Shown piece by piece: positions 55,018 through 64,000 of a DNA stretch of 64,000 nucleotides. The notes below the pieces were generated by a model. The model did no database searches, was not told the DNA's origin, and was given only the letters and a program-made list of their open reading frames with translations. Positions within the stretch are counted from its first letter, which is position 1; every line of letters begins with the position of its first letter. Location of the stretch: the NCBI RefSeq assembly GCF_900182645.1, contig NZ_FXTA01000001.1:186001-250000 (forward strand), given 5' to 3'. This DNA is from Flavobacterium resistens (GTDB taxonomy: Bacteria > Bacteroidota > Bacteroidia > Flavobacteriales > Flavobacteriaceae). The position numbers and the translations under genes are program-made.

Positions 55018-55096
55018 AGAAAATAGAAGAAAGAAGCAAGAACAAAGACATTTATATTTGCTTAAATCTTTACTCTTGCTTCTTGCTCTATTCTCT
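55018..55096. repeat. AAGCAAGA-family intergenic hairpin
   Basis: Arms at 55018-55048 and 55067-55096 form a stem of about 30 bp with a few mismatches. The right arm contains, in reverse complement, the 17-mer AGAAGCAAGAGTAAAGA, which is also found exactly at 62571-62587. Confidence 0.75.
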
Positions 55097-55112
55097 ATAT
55101 TTTATTCTCTTT

Positions 55113-57173
55113 TCACTCTTTCAGCAAACGATTCAATTGAAACTGTTCATCGGGGGTCAAATTAGGCAAAATTCTTTCAAACGAAGCACGCATTTCAGAA
55201 TTTTTTAATAACATTCTTATTGTGTCTCTTCCAAATTTTGAAAACTGCCACATATGATGTGTAGTTGAAGCAACTAAGTTACTCAGAACCTGATCGTTGA
55301 TGATTTTAAAAGCAATCAGTTTTTCGAGTGCATTCTGTCGCGTTGTTGCCTCATATTTAGTTGAAGAAAAATCAATTAATTCAGCAACAAGTTCATCTGG
55401 ATTTGATGCATAATTTGGTGTAGATAATGCCAAAGAAAGCCACATTGTACGAAGATTATAGTCGTTAAAACCAATCCAGTCTTTTGATTTATCTAAATAT
55501 TCATTTCGATGTTCTGGAAAATTTCTCCACAACCAATATAGCGCTATTTCCTGCGTTTGATAGGATTTATCGTTCAACAAAGTTTCGTACTCTGCCCTAA
55601 AATCCTCTGGAATCCTAGTTAAACTTTCAGCTATTGTTTGACGAATCTGAATATTATTGGTTTTCATAGCCAGAATAAGCAATTCTTTTTTTGATTCGTA
55701 TTTCTCATTTTCTAATTGATCAATAATCGCTTCTTTTACCGTATGATAAACATCTGAATTTAAAGTTTTAATGAAGAAATCTTTCTTTTCTGCCAATGGT
55801 GTTTTCTTCAATTTATCAACTTCGAGTCTGACCTGAATAGATTTATTTTTGCTCAACAAAGCATTCGCAACTGGTGTATCAAAAACAGTCGATTCTAGCC
55901 AGGTTTTTTGAAATTTTTCCAAGTCAAAATCAGATACTTTTTTTATTTCGTTAAAGAAATCTTCCGAATTTACTGTTTGATACGCATATTTTTTGAGATA
56001 ACTTTTTATCGCTTTTTTAAATGCTTTATCTCCAATTGATTCGTAGAGCACAAATAGCGCCCACGCTCCTTTTTCGTAAAAAGTAAGCGAACTCGCTTTT
56101 GGATTCAAAACCGGAATTGAATCGGTTCTTGATGCAAATTTTATTTGCTGTGCAGTGTCATACAGTTTGGAATAAAAATAGTCATCGCCAAAAATATCTC
56201 TTTCCGCTAAAGCCGCATAATAAGTCGCAAAACCCTCCTGAAGCCAGTGATGTTTACTACTTTCGGCCGTAATTAAATCGCCAAACCAATGATGCGCTAA
56301 CTCATGAGCATCGACATTTGTGTAATTACGATCCACAAATCCAATTGAATCAACAACATATCGCGTTGCTAAAAGTGTTGAAGTTGTGTTTTCCATTCCA
56401 GCATACAAAAAATCCCGAACCGGAATTTCTCTATAAATCTCCCACGGATATTGAACACCAATTTCTTTTTCTAGAAAATCAAAAATGCGTTTTGAATATC
56501 GAAATGTGGGTTCAAAACGTGAAACATCTTTATTTTCTAAATAATATTCAAGCGGAACATTCGATTTCGATTTAGAACTTTTTTTATCATATTTTCCAAT
56601 GGCAAGCATCAGCACATAAGAACTCATTGGTTTTTTCATTTCATATTGCCAACGATATGAATTTCCATTTTGTGATTTCTCTTTTAAAATTCCGTTCGAA
56701 AAAACCTGATATGCTGAATCATAAGTTATTCCTAAGTTAAAAATCACTTTTTCATTGACATCATCAAAACTCGGAAACCAATTACTTGTATATCTTCCCT
56801 GACCTTGTGTCCAAATTTGAACTTCTTTGTCTTCAATATCAATAAAATACAAAGCTTGTTTTGGTTTTGCAGTATATTCAAAAGTCAAATGATTATCTCC
56901 TTTTTGAAAATTTCCAATAATCTGTAGTTGCTTGCCTGAATTAACAAAAACAACGTCTTTATTGTCAATCTGCACTTTGGAGAATTCCATGTTTTTAGCA
57001 TCAATTTTTATTGTATCAATTGGTTTTAAAATCGTAAAACCGTAATCTACAATACCTGAAATTGATTTTTCTTTGGCATTTAAAGTTAATAGTCCGGAAG
57101 CGGTTTTAAAATCAACAAATTGAGTTTGTTGTGCAAACGCAAAGGAAGTTATAAGGAGAAAAATGTATTTCAT
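55113..57173 (-). CDS. M1-family metallopeptidase (aminopeptidase)
   Basis: The 686-residue product, counted from ATG 57171-57173 (MKYIFLLITSFAFAQQ), has a signal peptide, a beta-sandwich N-domain, a catalytic core with HELAHHW (zinc, catalytic Glu), the later zinc Glu in WLQEGFATYYA and a G-x-M-E-N motif in YAGMENTT. It should remove N-terminal residues from peptides in the periplasm or on the surface. A TAACTTTG box at 57201-57208 falls at the alternative upstream start and favours this one. Confidence 0.93.
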   Translation of the reverse strand: MKYIFLLITSFAFAQQTQFVDFKTASGLLTLNAKEKSISGIVDYGFTILKPIDTIKIDAKNMEFSKVQIDNKDVVFVNSGKQLQIIGNFQKGDNHLTFEYTAKPKQALYFIDIEDKEVQIWTQGQGRYTSNWFPSFDDVNEKVIFNLGITYDSAYQVFSNGILKEKSQNGNSYRWQYEMKKPMSSYVLMLAIGKYDKKSSKSKSNVPLEYYLENKDVSRFEPTFRYSKRIFDFLEKEIGVQYPWEIYREIPVRDFLYAGMENTTSTLLATRYVVDSIGFVDRNYTNVDAHELAHHWFGDLITAESSKHHWLQEGFATYYAALAERDIFGDDYFYSKLYDTAQQIKFASRTDSIPVLNPKASSLTFYEKGAWALFVLYESIGDKAFKKAIKSYLKKYAYQTVNSEDFFNEIKKVSDFDLEKFQKTWLESTVFDTPVANALLSKNKSIQVRLEVDKLKKTPLAEKKDFFIKTLNSDVYHTVKEAIIDQLENEKYESKKELLILAMKTNNIQIRQTIAESLTRIPEDFRAEYETLLNDKSYQTQEIALYWLWRNFPEHRNEYLDKSKDWIGFNDYNLRTMWLSLALSTPNYASNPDELVAELIDFSSTKYEATTRQNALEKLIAFKIINDQVLSNLVASTTHHMWQFSKFGRDTIRMLLKNSEMRASFERILPNLTPDEQFQLNRLLKE

Positions 57174-57200
57174 TAAAGATTTGAATTTATACGAAAAATC

Positions 57201-57208
57201 CAAAGTTA
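57201..57208 (-). promoter_or_regulatory. Putative -7 box for the M1 peptidase gene (TAACTTTG)
   Basis: This matches TAnnTTTG on the minus strand, 28 nt upstream of the start. TTG words lie about 15 nt further upstream, slightly short of the ideal spacing. Confidence 0.45.
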
Positions 57209-57268
57209 CAAAGGTTTCGTCAACAAATAGAATGAAATTTGTAAGTTTACCATTTAAAATTCCAAATC

Positions 57269-58012
57269 GTGTCTACACCTAAAAAAGCCTTATTCAACTG
57301 GAGCAGCGGAAAAGATTCTGCTATTGCCTTATATAAAATTCTACAAAATTCTGCATATAAAATCGAATGCTTAGTTACGAGCGTAAATCAGCAATTCCAG
57401 CGAATTTCGATGCACGGCGTTCGTGTTGAATTATTAGAAGCGCAAGCTAAAAGTATCGGAATTCCATTGAATATTTTGCAAATTCCTGAAATGCCAACAA
57501 TGGAAGTTTATGAAAATGTAATGACAAAAGCCTTAACCGAATTAAAAGAACAAGGTATTTCTCATTCTGTTTTTGGTGATATATTCTTAGAAGATTTACG
57601 AAAATATCGTGAAGATCAATTGGCAAAATTGGGTTTTGAAGGTGTTTTCCCAATTTGGAAAATTCCAACGAGCGATTTAATACAGGAATTTATTTCGTTA
57701 GGGTTTAAAACTATTGTGGTTTGTGTTAATGAAAAATATTTAGACAAAAGTTTTGTTGGCCGAATTATCGATCAGGATTTTATAAATGATTTGCCCGAAA
57801 ATGTTGATGTGTGTGGAGAAAACGGCGAATTTCACACTTTTGCTTTCGACGGACCTATTTTCTCTGAACCAATAAACTTTGAAATTGGCGAAATTGTTTA
57901 CCGCAAATATGAAAAACCAAAGACTGAAAACACTTCAAACACAGCTTGCGACACAAACGACGAAACTGCTTTTGATTTTGGTTTTTGGTATTGTGATTTG
58001 ATTCCGAAATAA
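57269..58012 (+). CDS. DPH6-like diphthine-ammonia-ligase-family ATP pyrophosphatase
   Basis: The 247-residue product has the PP-loop motif NWSSGKDSAIALYKI (about 9-23), then GVRVELLEAQAKSIGIPL and CGENGEFHTFAFDGPIF, matching the DPH6 family. Bacteria lack diphthamide, so the actual substrate is unknown. The start codon is GTG at 57269. Confidence 0.85.
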   Translation: MSTPKKALFNWSSGKDSAIALYKILQNSAYKIECLVTSVNQQFQRISMHGVRVELLEAQAKSIGIPLNILQIPEMPTMEVYENVMTKALTELKEQGISHSVFGDIFLEDLRKYREDQLAKLGFEGVFPIWKIPTSDLIQEFISLGFKTIVVCVNEKYLDKSFVGRIIDQDFINDLPENVDVCGENGEFHTFAFDGPIFSEPINFEIGEIVYRKYEKPKTENTSNTACDTNDETAFDFGFWYCDLIPK

Positions 58013-58039
58013 TATTTAATAACAAAACATTATTTTATT

Positions 58040-61000
58040 TTATCTTTTTAAAGAAAAATGTCCTTTAAAAATTTTGCTTTGATTGTCTAAATTTATCGTA
58101 AACCAATAATCATCAGCTGCTAGATTTTCGCCATTAAATTTTCCATTCCATCCTATATCTTTTGAGTTTAGCTCTTTCAGCAATTTTCCATATCTGTCAT
58201 AAATATATATTTTAGCATTTGGATATTTCTCAAGACCATTTATTTGCCAGAAATCATTATAACCATCATCATTTGGAGTTACAAATTTTGGGTAATCCAA
58301 TAATGTTACATCTTCAACATATTCGCCACACCCGTTCATATCTCGTACGTGTATTTTATAATTACCTCCTAAAAGATTAGTAAAAATATTACTTTGCTGA
58401 TAGGTTATTCCATCAAGAGAATATTCAAAAACTCCATCTCCAGATGCTATAACTTCAATTTTACTGCTGTCAAATTCGTCGTAAATAAGCTTTTCAATCT
58501 TAGGCAGCTTTGATCGTGACAAACTAAAAGGAAAACTATTTTCGCAAGTGATTCCATTTTGTTTCTTTTTAATCTTGATAATATAATTACCTTCATTTAC
58601 AATTTTTGCTTCGTTCGTAATTGAAACAACATTCCCATTTTCAGATTTCCATTCGTATGAATCAAAATCTGAATCTACAGAAAGCAACAAATATGGTTCT
58701 AAATCGCACAATGCATATTTTTCATGTAAACTGACTTTCGGCAATGCATTTACAATTAAATCAAAGCTAGTTTCTGAAAAACATAATGCATTTAAACTAT
58801 TCTGGACCTTCACAAAAATAGTCTGTTTATTTGCAGTTGTATTTTTATAGATTTCGGGAAGCGGACTAGGCAAAACATTTCCTCTCTCGTCTTTATATAT
58901 AATTGTTAAACCAGATTGATTTCCTATTAATTGACTCTGTATACCAGTTGTGTTAAAACTTGCAATTCCACTTCCTTCATCACAAGAATATAAGTTTTCT
59001 GGCTGATTGATTACTGGTTTTGATGACGTTTTAAGCTCTAAATTTGTTTCAGAATAACAATTTGTCATTTTATTTGTTACACGAACTTTAATGTTTTGAT
59101 TGTAAGGAGTGGTATTGGTAAAAGGATTAGGTAAAGGGTTACTCATTTGAATTCCTTGGCTGTTGTAGTATGAAACTTGCATATCTACCTGTCCTTTCAG
59201 CACATTTTTTTCTATTTCCGAAGTATCAAAAAATTCCGATATTCCGTCATTATTATCATCACAACCAATCAAACTACTTAAATTATTAGCAATTGGTAAT
59301 GGGCTAACGATTAAATTGATTTTCGTTTCAATGAAACACTCATTATCAATATTTGAAATCTTTGCTTTAATAAAATCATTTTGCTTAATTATATTTCTAT
59401 AATTTGATGAAAGCGGAACAGCAATACTTTTATTAGAACTGTCAAAATAACTAATTTTCACATTCATCTGATTTGATAAAAGTATGCCTTCAACATTAGT
59501 CAAATCAAATAAAGAAAATCCATCATTATTTATATCACAAACAACAATATCATTAATATTATTTGCAATAGGTGCCGCCTTAACATTAATAGTAAAATCT
59601 TTTATCGTATAGCAAATTGACTTCTCTGTACTTTGAATTCTAGCAAAAATATTCTGCTGAGTACTTGCAATCGTGTACAAATTAGGTAATTTATTGGTTT
59701 TATTCTGAGCGTCAATTTGAGATAAATAATACGTTATTTCATATTGATCAGATGGCAAACCGTTTAATATTTCAGCATCTTTTAGAGCATGAAAATCAAA
59801 CTGTGCATTTTTATCACAAGTTGATATATCTGAAGGCTCTGCAACGACTGGTTTCCCGATTATTGTAATAATTTTTGTCAATGTTTCGACTTTAGCGCCT
59901 TTAGTGTAAGTCGCGGAAACTGTATAAGTACCCTTTTTTGAAAAAGTATGTGTTGGTCTTGGTAAAAGTGATTCGTTTAAAGCAGCTGTTGAATTATCAT
60001 CAAAATTCCATTTCACATTATCTACATCATTATTGAGCGAAAATGAAGCATCAAAATTACAATCGCACGAATTGTTCAACATTATTTTATCTGGGTAAAT
60101 AATTTGCGTTGCAAGATTTTCATATACATAACTTATTTCATCATCCCTTGGATTTTCGGTTCTTCCATAGTACAATATATCTAAATCTTTGTCATTATCA
60201 TAATCTCCAAAATCAATTCCGCCACTATAATTCACGGGCAGAGCATGAGGCTTTTCAATAAAATCACCATTTTTGTTGTTCATATAAATTGTAGTAATTT
60301 TATATATAGAACCACTATAATTAATAAAGTCTAAAAAACCATCATTGTCTAAATCCTGTAAATGGAGTTGACATAAAAGAACCATTGGATTGCTTAAAAC
60401 CTTTGTATTGGTAAAATTCATATTTCCATTATTAACATAGAAATAAAGTTTTGCATCATTATCTTCACTTTGCAGGTTAAGTTTAGTCGTTCCTGTGAAT
60501 ACAAAGTCTGGTTTACCATCATTATTTATATCCCCAACATCTAATCTAACATAGCTTAATTGAGGAAGATCTAAATCTATTTTCTTAAACTTAAAATTAC
60601 CAAGGTTTTTATAAATTTCAAATCTTCTTTCGGTAAGAGTTGATGATCCCATGATCACATCTTTTAATCCGTCTCCATCAAAATCAACCCATTTAGCTGT
60701 ATTAGCTGTCAGATTTCCAAGATCTCCGCTAATAGCATAAATACCGGTATTTTCCACTTTTGTAAAAGTATCATTGCCTGTATTTTTAAAAATTCCTAAA
60801 TCAAATTTACCAAGAGAATTTATACCTACATAATGAATATCTAATTTCCCATCGTTATCTATATCAACCCAATCAACCGAACAGTTGCCTAATTTAGGAA
60901 GCGAATGCGGGATCTCTACAAATTCACAGCCATTATTTATGTTTTTATAAATCTTTGTGATATAATCCTCTTTATAACCACTTGTAGTTCCCGTATAGAT

Positions 61001-61324
61001 TAAATCCAGTGTTCCATTATTGTCATAATCTCCCCAAGCATACCATCCGTAAATTGTTCTTGGTATATTTGAGATTGGACTTTCTGTAAATGTTTTATCT
61101 CCATTATTCTTGTAAAAAACGGCATGTCTAAAATCACCAGCAGGACCAAGATCAAGTCCAGTCGCAAAAACATCTAATAAACCATCTTTATTATAATCAA
61201 CAAATGATGAAAAGCCCAGATAACCGCCTTTAAAATCTGTCGTTGAGTTTACTAGTTTAAAATTTTGAGATTTTGATGAAAAAGAAAAAAGAATAAAAAA
61301 TAGAAAAAGTATTTTTTTAAGCAT
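58040..61324 (-). CDS. FG-GAP/PKD surface protein with T9SS type B C-terminus
   Basis: The 1094-residue product has a signal peptide (1-19), seven D-x-[DN]-x-[DN]-x-x-x-D repeats of the FG-GAP/VCBS type (for example DYNKDGLLDVFATG, DIDNDGKLDIHYVG and DFDGDGLKDVIMG), consistent with a seven-bladed calcium-binding propeller (about 20-410), a PKD-like module (about 415-490), four related segments of about 90-100 residues with CDxNNDG and FDLT words (about 495-880), an Ig-like part and a type B sorting tail (YPKFVTPNDDGYNDFW to FSLKR). It is probably a large adhesin or gliding-associated surface protein. Confidence 0.9.
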   Translation of the reverse strand: MLKKILFLFFILFSFSSKSQNFKLVNSTTDFKGGYLGFSSFVDYNKDGLLDVFATGLDLGPAGDFRHAVFYKNNGDKTFTESPISNIPRTIYGWYAWGDYDNNGTLDLIYTGTTSGYKEDYITKIYKNINNGCEFVEIPHSLPKLGNCSVDWVDIDNDGKLDIHYVGINSLGKFDLGIFKNTGNDTFTKVENTGIYAISGDLGNLTANTAKWVDFDGDGLKDVIMGSSTLTERRFEIYKNLGNFKFKKIDLDLPQLSYVRLDVGDINNDGKPDFVFTGTTKLNLQSEDNDAKLYFYVNNGNMNFTNTKVLSNPMVLLCQLHLQDLDNDGFLDFINYSGSIYKITTIYMNNKNGDFIEKPHALPVNYSGGIDFGDYDNDKDLDILYYGRTENPRDDEISYVYENLATQIIYPDKIMLNNSCDCNFDASFSLNNDVDNVKWNFDDNSTAALNESLLPRPTHTFSKKGTYTVSATYTKGAKVETLTKIITIIGKPVVAEPSDISTCDKNAQFDFHALKDAEILNGLPSDQYEITYYLSQIDAQNKTNKLPNLYTIASTQQNIFARIQSTEKSICYTIKDFTINVKAAPIANNINDIVVCDINNDGFSLFDLTNVEGILLSNQMNVKISYFDSSNKSIAVPLSSNYRNIIKQNDFIKAKISNIDNECFIETKINLIVSPLPIANNLSSLIGCDDNNDGISEFFDTSEIEKNVLKGQVDMQVSYYNSQGIQMSNPLPNPFTNTTPYNQNIKVRVTNKMTNCYSETNLELKTSSKPVINQPENLYSCDEGSGIASFNTTGIQSQLIGNQSGLTIIYKDERGNVLPSPLPEIYKNTTANKQTIFVKVQNSLNALCFSETSFDLIVNALPKVSLHEKYALCDLEPYLLLSVDSDFDSYEWKSENGNVVSITNEAKIVNEGNYIIKIKKKQNGITCENSFPFSLSRSKLPKIEKLIYDEFDSSKIEVIASGDGVFEYSLDGITYQQSNIFTNLLGGNYKIHVRDMNGCGEYVEDVTLLDYPKFVTPNDDGYNDFWQINGLEKYPNAKIYIYDRYGKLLKELNSKDIGWNGKFNGENLAADDYWFTINLDNQSKIFKGHFSLKR

Positions 61325-61340
61325 AAGAATAGGTCGTATA

Positions 61341-61889
61341 TTAATTACACTCCTCAGAGTACATTTTTAAAAGGTTTGTAACTGTATTCCAGTTTCGAAT
61401 TGTTACAATAACATTTAGTTTTTTCTCAATATATTTACCTTCAAGCCTAGTTTTTCCAGCACCAACGGCATATTTAATAAAAATTCTGTTGCCGTCAATA
61501 CTTGCTTCATCTGGTTTAAACTGACTGATTTTTAAATCGTTTATATTTTCACTTTTCAAAACAGTCGAAACAAAAGCAACATAAAGTTTTTTGGTGTCTA
61601 AATCTTTTTCTTTGAAATACGGACTGTTTTTAAAACATAGCTCTAAATCTTCTTTTGCAATAACAATTACAGGAACTTCATGTCCGAAAACTTTAAAAAT
61701 TTCCTGTTTAATCATAAAACCAACTTTCGAAGCTTCTTCTTCACTATCGACAAAAACATTTCCAGATTGCAGATAGGTTCTGATATTTTGAAATCCGATG
61801 TTTTCCAGCATTGTTTTCAAAGCCTCCATTTTCATCATATTATGACCAGAAACGTTGATGCCGCGTAAAAGTGCTAAGTGCGTTTTCAT
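61341..61889 (-). CDS. DUF1697-family protein
   Basis: The 182-residue product, counted from ATG 61887-61889 (MKTHLALLRGINVSGHN), has the DUF1697 opening LLRGINVSG and then ALKTMLENIGFQNIRTYLQSGNVFV. The function is unknown. A TTG start two codons upstream gives a slightly longer form. Confidence 0.88.
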   Translation of the reverse strand: MKTHLALLRGINVSGHNMMKMEALKTMLENIGFQNIRTYLQSGNVFVDSEEEASKVGFMIKQEIFKVFGHEVPVIVIAKEDLELCFKNSPYFKEKDLDTKKLYVAFVSTVLKSENINDLKISQFKPDEASIDGNRIFIKYAVGAGKTRLEGKYIEKKLNVIVTIRNWNTVTNLLKMYSEECN

Positions 61890-61970
61890 ATTCAAAGTTT
61901 ATTAAAAAAGAAAAAAGTATTCAATTTAAAAAAACAGAATACTTTTAATTGTTTAGCAAACTTACGGTTT

Positions 61971-62381
61971 TTATTTTGCTTTTTTATATGTATAGCCTCG
62001 ATCACACATACTCGCATTATCATTTAAATGACCTGATTTATCTAAAGTTAAACTCTCAACTAAACCACCTGTACAACTTGATATTAAAAAATTTTGCTCT
62101 GTGTATGTTAAAACAAAAGTAGTTGCGTTTTCGGTAGTTTTTATTTCAAAAGTTCCTGATAAAGTTGTGATCTTATTATCATAATTTCGTGTTTTTGTAA
62201 AAGTATTATCTTTATTAAATTGATACGAAAATTGTGTCGAAGATGGATCGTTTGCGTACGGCTGATCTGCATACTGATTCCATTTTCCATAATAATCAGA
62301 AACTACTACATCATCAGAATCATTGTTTGAACAAGAAATAAGCGTCAGAACCAAGCTAAATAATAGTACAAATTTTTTCAT
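61971..62381 (-). CDS. Lipocalin-like lipoprotein
   Basis: The 136-residue product has a lipoprotein signal (LTLISC, C17) and a beta-strand-rich body with GKWNQYADQP, a common lipocalin-like opening, and two further cysteines near the end (SSCTGG and SMCDRGY), which may form a disulphide. The ligand is unknown. Confidence 0.72.
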   Translation of the reverse strand: MKKFVLLFSLVLTLISCSNNDSDDVVVSDYYGKWNQYADQPYANDPSSTQFSYQFNKDNTFTKTRNYDNKITTLSGTFEIKTTENATTFVLTYTEQNFLISSCTGGLVESLTLDKSGHLNDNASMCDRGYTYKKAK

Positions 62382-62563
62382 TTTTTCTAAAGTTTTAAGG
62401 TTAATTATTAGTAAGACTTAACTTTATAAAAATAGTTGCGTCATAAGCTATTAAGTTAACAGTAAGATAATATTGAAAGTTTCAAAACGTTATCAAAATA
62501 AAAAAAGGGAATAGACATTACATTTTAAAATTTCCTAATTAAAATCTATCTTCGCTTTCACAA

Positions 62564-62634
62564 AGAAAATAGAAGCAAGAGTAAAGAATATAGATGTTTT
62601 TTTAGTCTAAACTCTTTCTTCTTTGCTCTATTTT
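62564..62634. repeat. AAGCAAGA-family intergenic hairpin, second copy
   Basis: Arms at 62564-62587 and 62611-62634 are imperfectly complementary. The left arm carries the 17-mer AGAAGCAAGAGTAAAGA shared with 55067-55083 (reverse complement). After it come repeated GTCTAAAAATCTAAG words up to the recG start. Confidence 0.7.
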
Positions 62635-62676
62635 ATAAAATCTAAGCCAGTCTAAAAATCTAAGAAGTCTAAAAAA

Positions 62677-64000
62677 ATGTCAAACAATCTCCTTGAAACC
62701 CCAATCGAATACTTAAAAGGCGTTGGCCCGAGTCGTGGTCAATTGCTTCGTAAGGAATTGGGAATTCATAAATATGGAGATTTAGTCAATTTTTTTCCGA
62801 ATCGATATATTGACAGAACCCGTTATTATAAAATTAATGAACTTCAGAATACAGGAACAGAAGTTCAGATTATCGGAAAAATAATCAATATCAAAACCGT
62901 TGAATTTGCTAAAAACAAAAAACGTCTGGTTGCCAGTTTCGTTGATGATACGGGGCAAATTGAACTGAATTGGTTTCAAGGACATAAATGGATTCGTGAA
63001 AGTTTGAAACTGAATGAAACTTTAGTGATTTTTGGAAAATGTTCTTTATATGGAAGCCAATTCAGTATGGCACATCCGGAAATTGAACTCTTGACAGAAC
63101 ACGAAAGAAGCCTCCGTTCTGCCATGCAACCGGTTTACCCTTCTACAGAAACACTCGCCAACCGTGGAATTTCCAACAGAACCGTCAATAAAATGATGGA
63201 ACAATTGTTTATTGAAACACAGGCTTTATTTACTGAAACTTTTCCTCCTTATTTAATAGAGGAATTGAAATTAATTCCTAAAAGAGCCGCCTTATTTAAT
63301 ATACATTTTCCAAAAAGCACTGATATTTTGGCAAAAGCCCAATTCCGACTAAAATTTGAGGAATTGTTTTTTATTCAGCTTCAATTAATTACCAAAAACT
63401 TAATCAGAAAGCATAAAATAAAAGGACATCCGTTTTCTAAAGTTGGTGAATTATTTAATGACTTCTATCAAAATCACTTGCCTTTTGACTTGACTGGCGC
63501 TCAAAAAAGAGTAATCAAGGAAATCCGAACTGACATGGGAAGCAACGCTCAAATGAATCGTTTGCTCCAAGGTGATGTTGGTTCCGGAAAAACAATTGTT
63601 GCCTTTATGAGCATGCTTTTAGCAATTGACAACGGTTTTCAGGCTTGTTTGATGGCGCCTACAGAGATTTTGGCCAATCAACATTTTATAGGATTATCGG
63701 CATTTGCAAATACCTTAAATATCAATATTAGGATATTGACGGGTTCAACTAAAACTTCTGAAAGAAAAATTATTCATGAAGAACTTGAAAACGGAAACCT
63801 GCAAATTTTAATTGGAACGCATGCTTTATTAGAAGACAAAGTTCAGTTTAAAAATCTAGGTTTGGCTGTTATTGATGAGCAGCATCGTTTTGGCGTGGAG
63901 CAACGTTCAAAATTGTGGAAGAAAAATGATATTCCGCCACATGTTCTGGTCATGACAGCAACACCAATTCCGAGAACTTTAGCCATGAGTTTATATGGAG
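62677..64000 (+). CDS. recG: ATP-dependent DNA helicase RecG (C-terminus cut by window edge)
   Basis: The first 441 residues are present. It remodels replication forks and Holliday junctions. It starts MSNNLLETPIEYLKGVGPSRG, with the wedge/OB region (about 60-150), helicase Walker A GDVGSGKT (299-306) and DEQH box (400-403, IDEQHRFG). The frame is open to the right edge. The upstream gap is filled by a repeat element. Confidence 0.97.
   Translation, partial: MSNNLLETPIEYLKGVGPSRGQLLRKELGIHKYGDLVNFFPNRYIDRTRYYKINELQNTGTEVQIIGKIINIKTVEFAKNKKRLVASFVDDTGQIELNWFQGHKWIRESLKLNETLVIFGKCSLYGSQFSMAHPEIELLTEHERSLRSAMQPVYPSTETLANRGISNRTVNKMMEQLFIETQALFTETFPPYLIEELKLIPKRAALFNIHFPKSTDILAKAQFRLKFEELFFIQLQLITKNLIRKHKIKGHPFSKVGELFNDFYQNHLPFDLTGAQKRVIKEIRTDMGSNAQMNRLLQGDVGSGKTIVAFMSMLLAIDNGFQACLMAPTEILANQHFIGLSAFANTLNINIRILTGSTKTSERKIIHEELENGNLQILIGTHALLEDKVQFKNLGLAVIDEQHRFGVEQRSKLWKKNDIPPHVLVMTATPIPRTLAMSLYG

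Noticed and set aside
57269-58012. True diphthamide synthase
   Set aside because: Bacteria lack diphthamide-modified EF2; only family membership of the PP-loop enzyme can be claimed.

Overview
The window is AT-rich and reads as chromosomal DNA of a Flavobacterium-like member of the Bacteroidota. The evidence is SusC/SusD outer-membrane import genes, proteins with type IX secretion (T9SS) sorting domains, the T9SS regulator PorX, an LpxC-FabZ fusion, TAnnTTTG promoter boxes and an almost complete lack of Shine-Dalgarno sequences. I see no rRNA, tRNA, CRISPR array, transposase, integrase or prophage. No gene-free stretch exceeds 300 bases.

Layout. 1-2.9 kb holds the end of a VWA-domain membrane protein, fabG, a small peptide with a double-glycine leader and a small membrane protein. 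3-12.5 kb is an import locus on the minus strand: ECF sigma factor, FecR anti-sigma, SusC with an STN signalling domain, SusD, an HExxH zinc metallohydrolase lipoprotein and a DUF4302 lipoprotein. 12.7-26 kb is a surface-protein island with four paralogous leucine-rich-repeat (LRR) proteins bearing T9SS type A domains, plus one divergent choice-of-anchor L protein bearing a T9SS type B domain. 26-34 kb is an envelope and central-metabolism block: sucD, an NTF2-like protein, an LpxD-like acyltransferase, efp, lpxA, lpxC-fabZ, lpxD and an HD hydrolase. 34.5-38.7 kb, on the plus strand, is porX, tsaE, a GNAT gene, ald and a DUF4258 gene. 38.7-57 kb is mostly housekeeping: ung, a mutS2-like gene, a DCC protein, ettA, holA, an HsdR-N protein, a GT2 glycosyltransferase, an OmpA lipoprotein, a Sua5-type gene, a UvrD/PcrA helicase, a TSUP permease, a patatin and an M1 aminopeptidase. 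57-64 kb has a DPH6-like ATPase, a second T9SS type B giant with an FG-GAP propeller, a DUF1697 gene, a lipocalin-like lipoprotein and the start of recG.

How it fits together. The ECF sigma, FecR and STN-bearing SusC form a trans-envelope signalling circuit that probably controls the SusCD and metallohydrolase genes. Six large secreted proteins depend on T9SS, and PorX, which regulates T9SS in related bacteria, is encoded in the same window.

The most unusual signal is in the gaps between genes. Many hold long imperfect stem-loops built from a small vocabulary of repeated words, and three word families recur in unrelated gaps. Two elements have pairing segments in crossed A-B-A'-B' order. A palindrome, CCGATAGCTATCGG, recurs inside some. 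A second notable signal is the LRR tandem array, where a half-copied terminator between two genes records a past tandem duplication.
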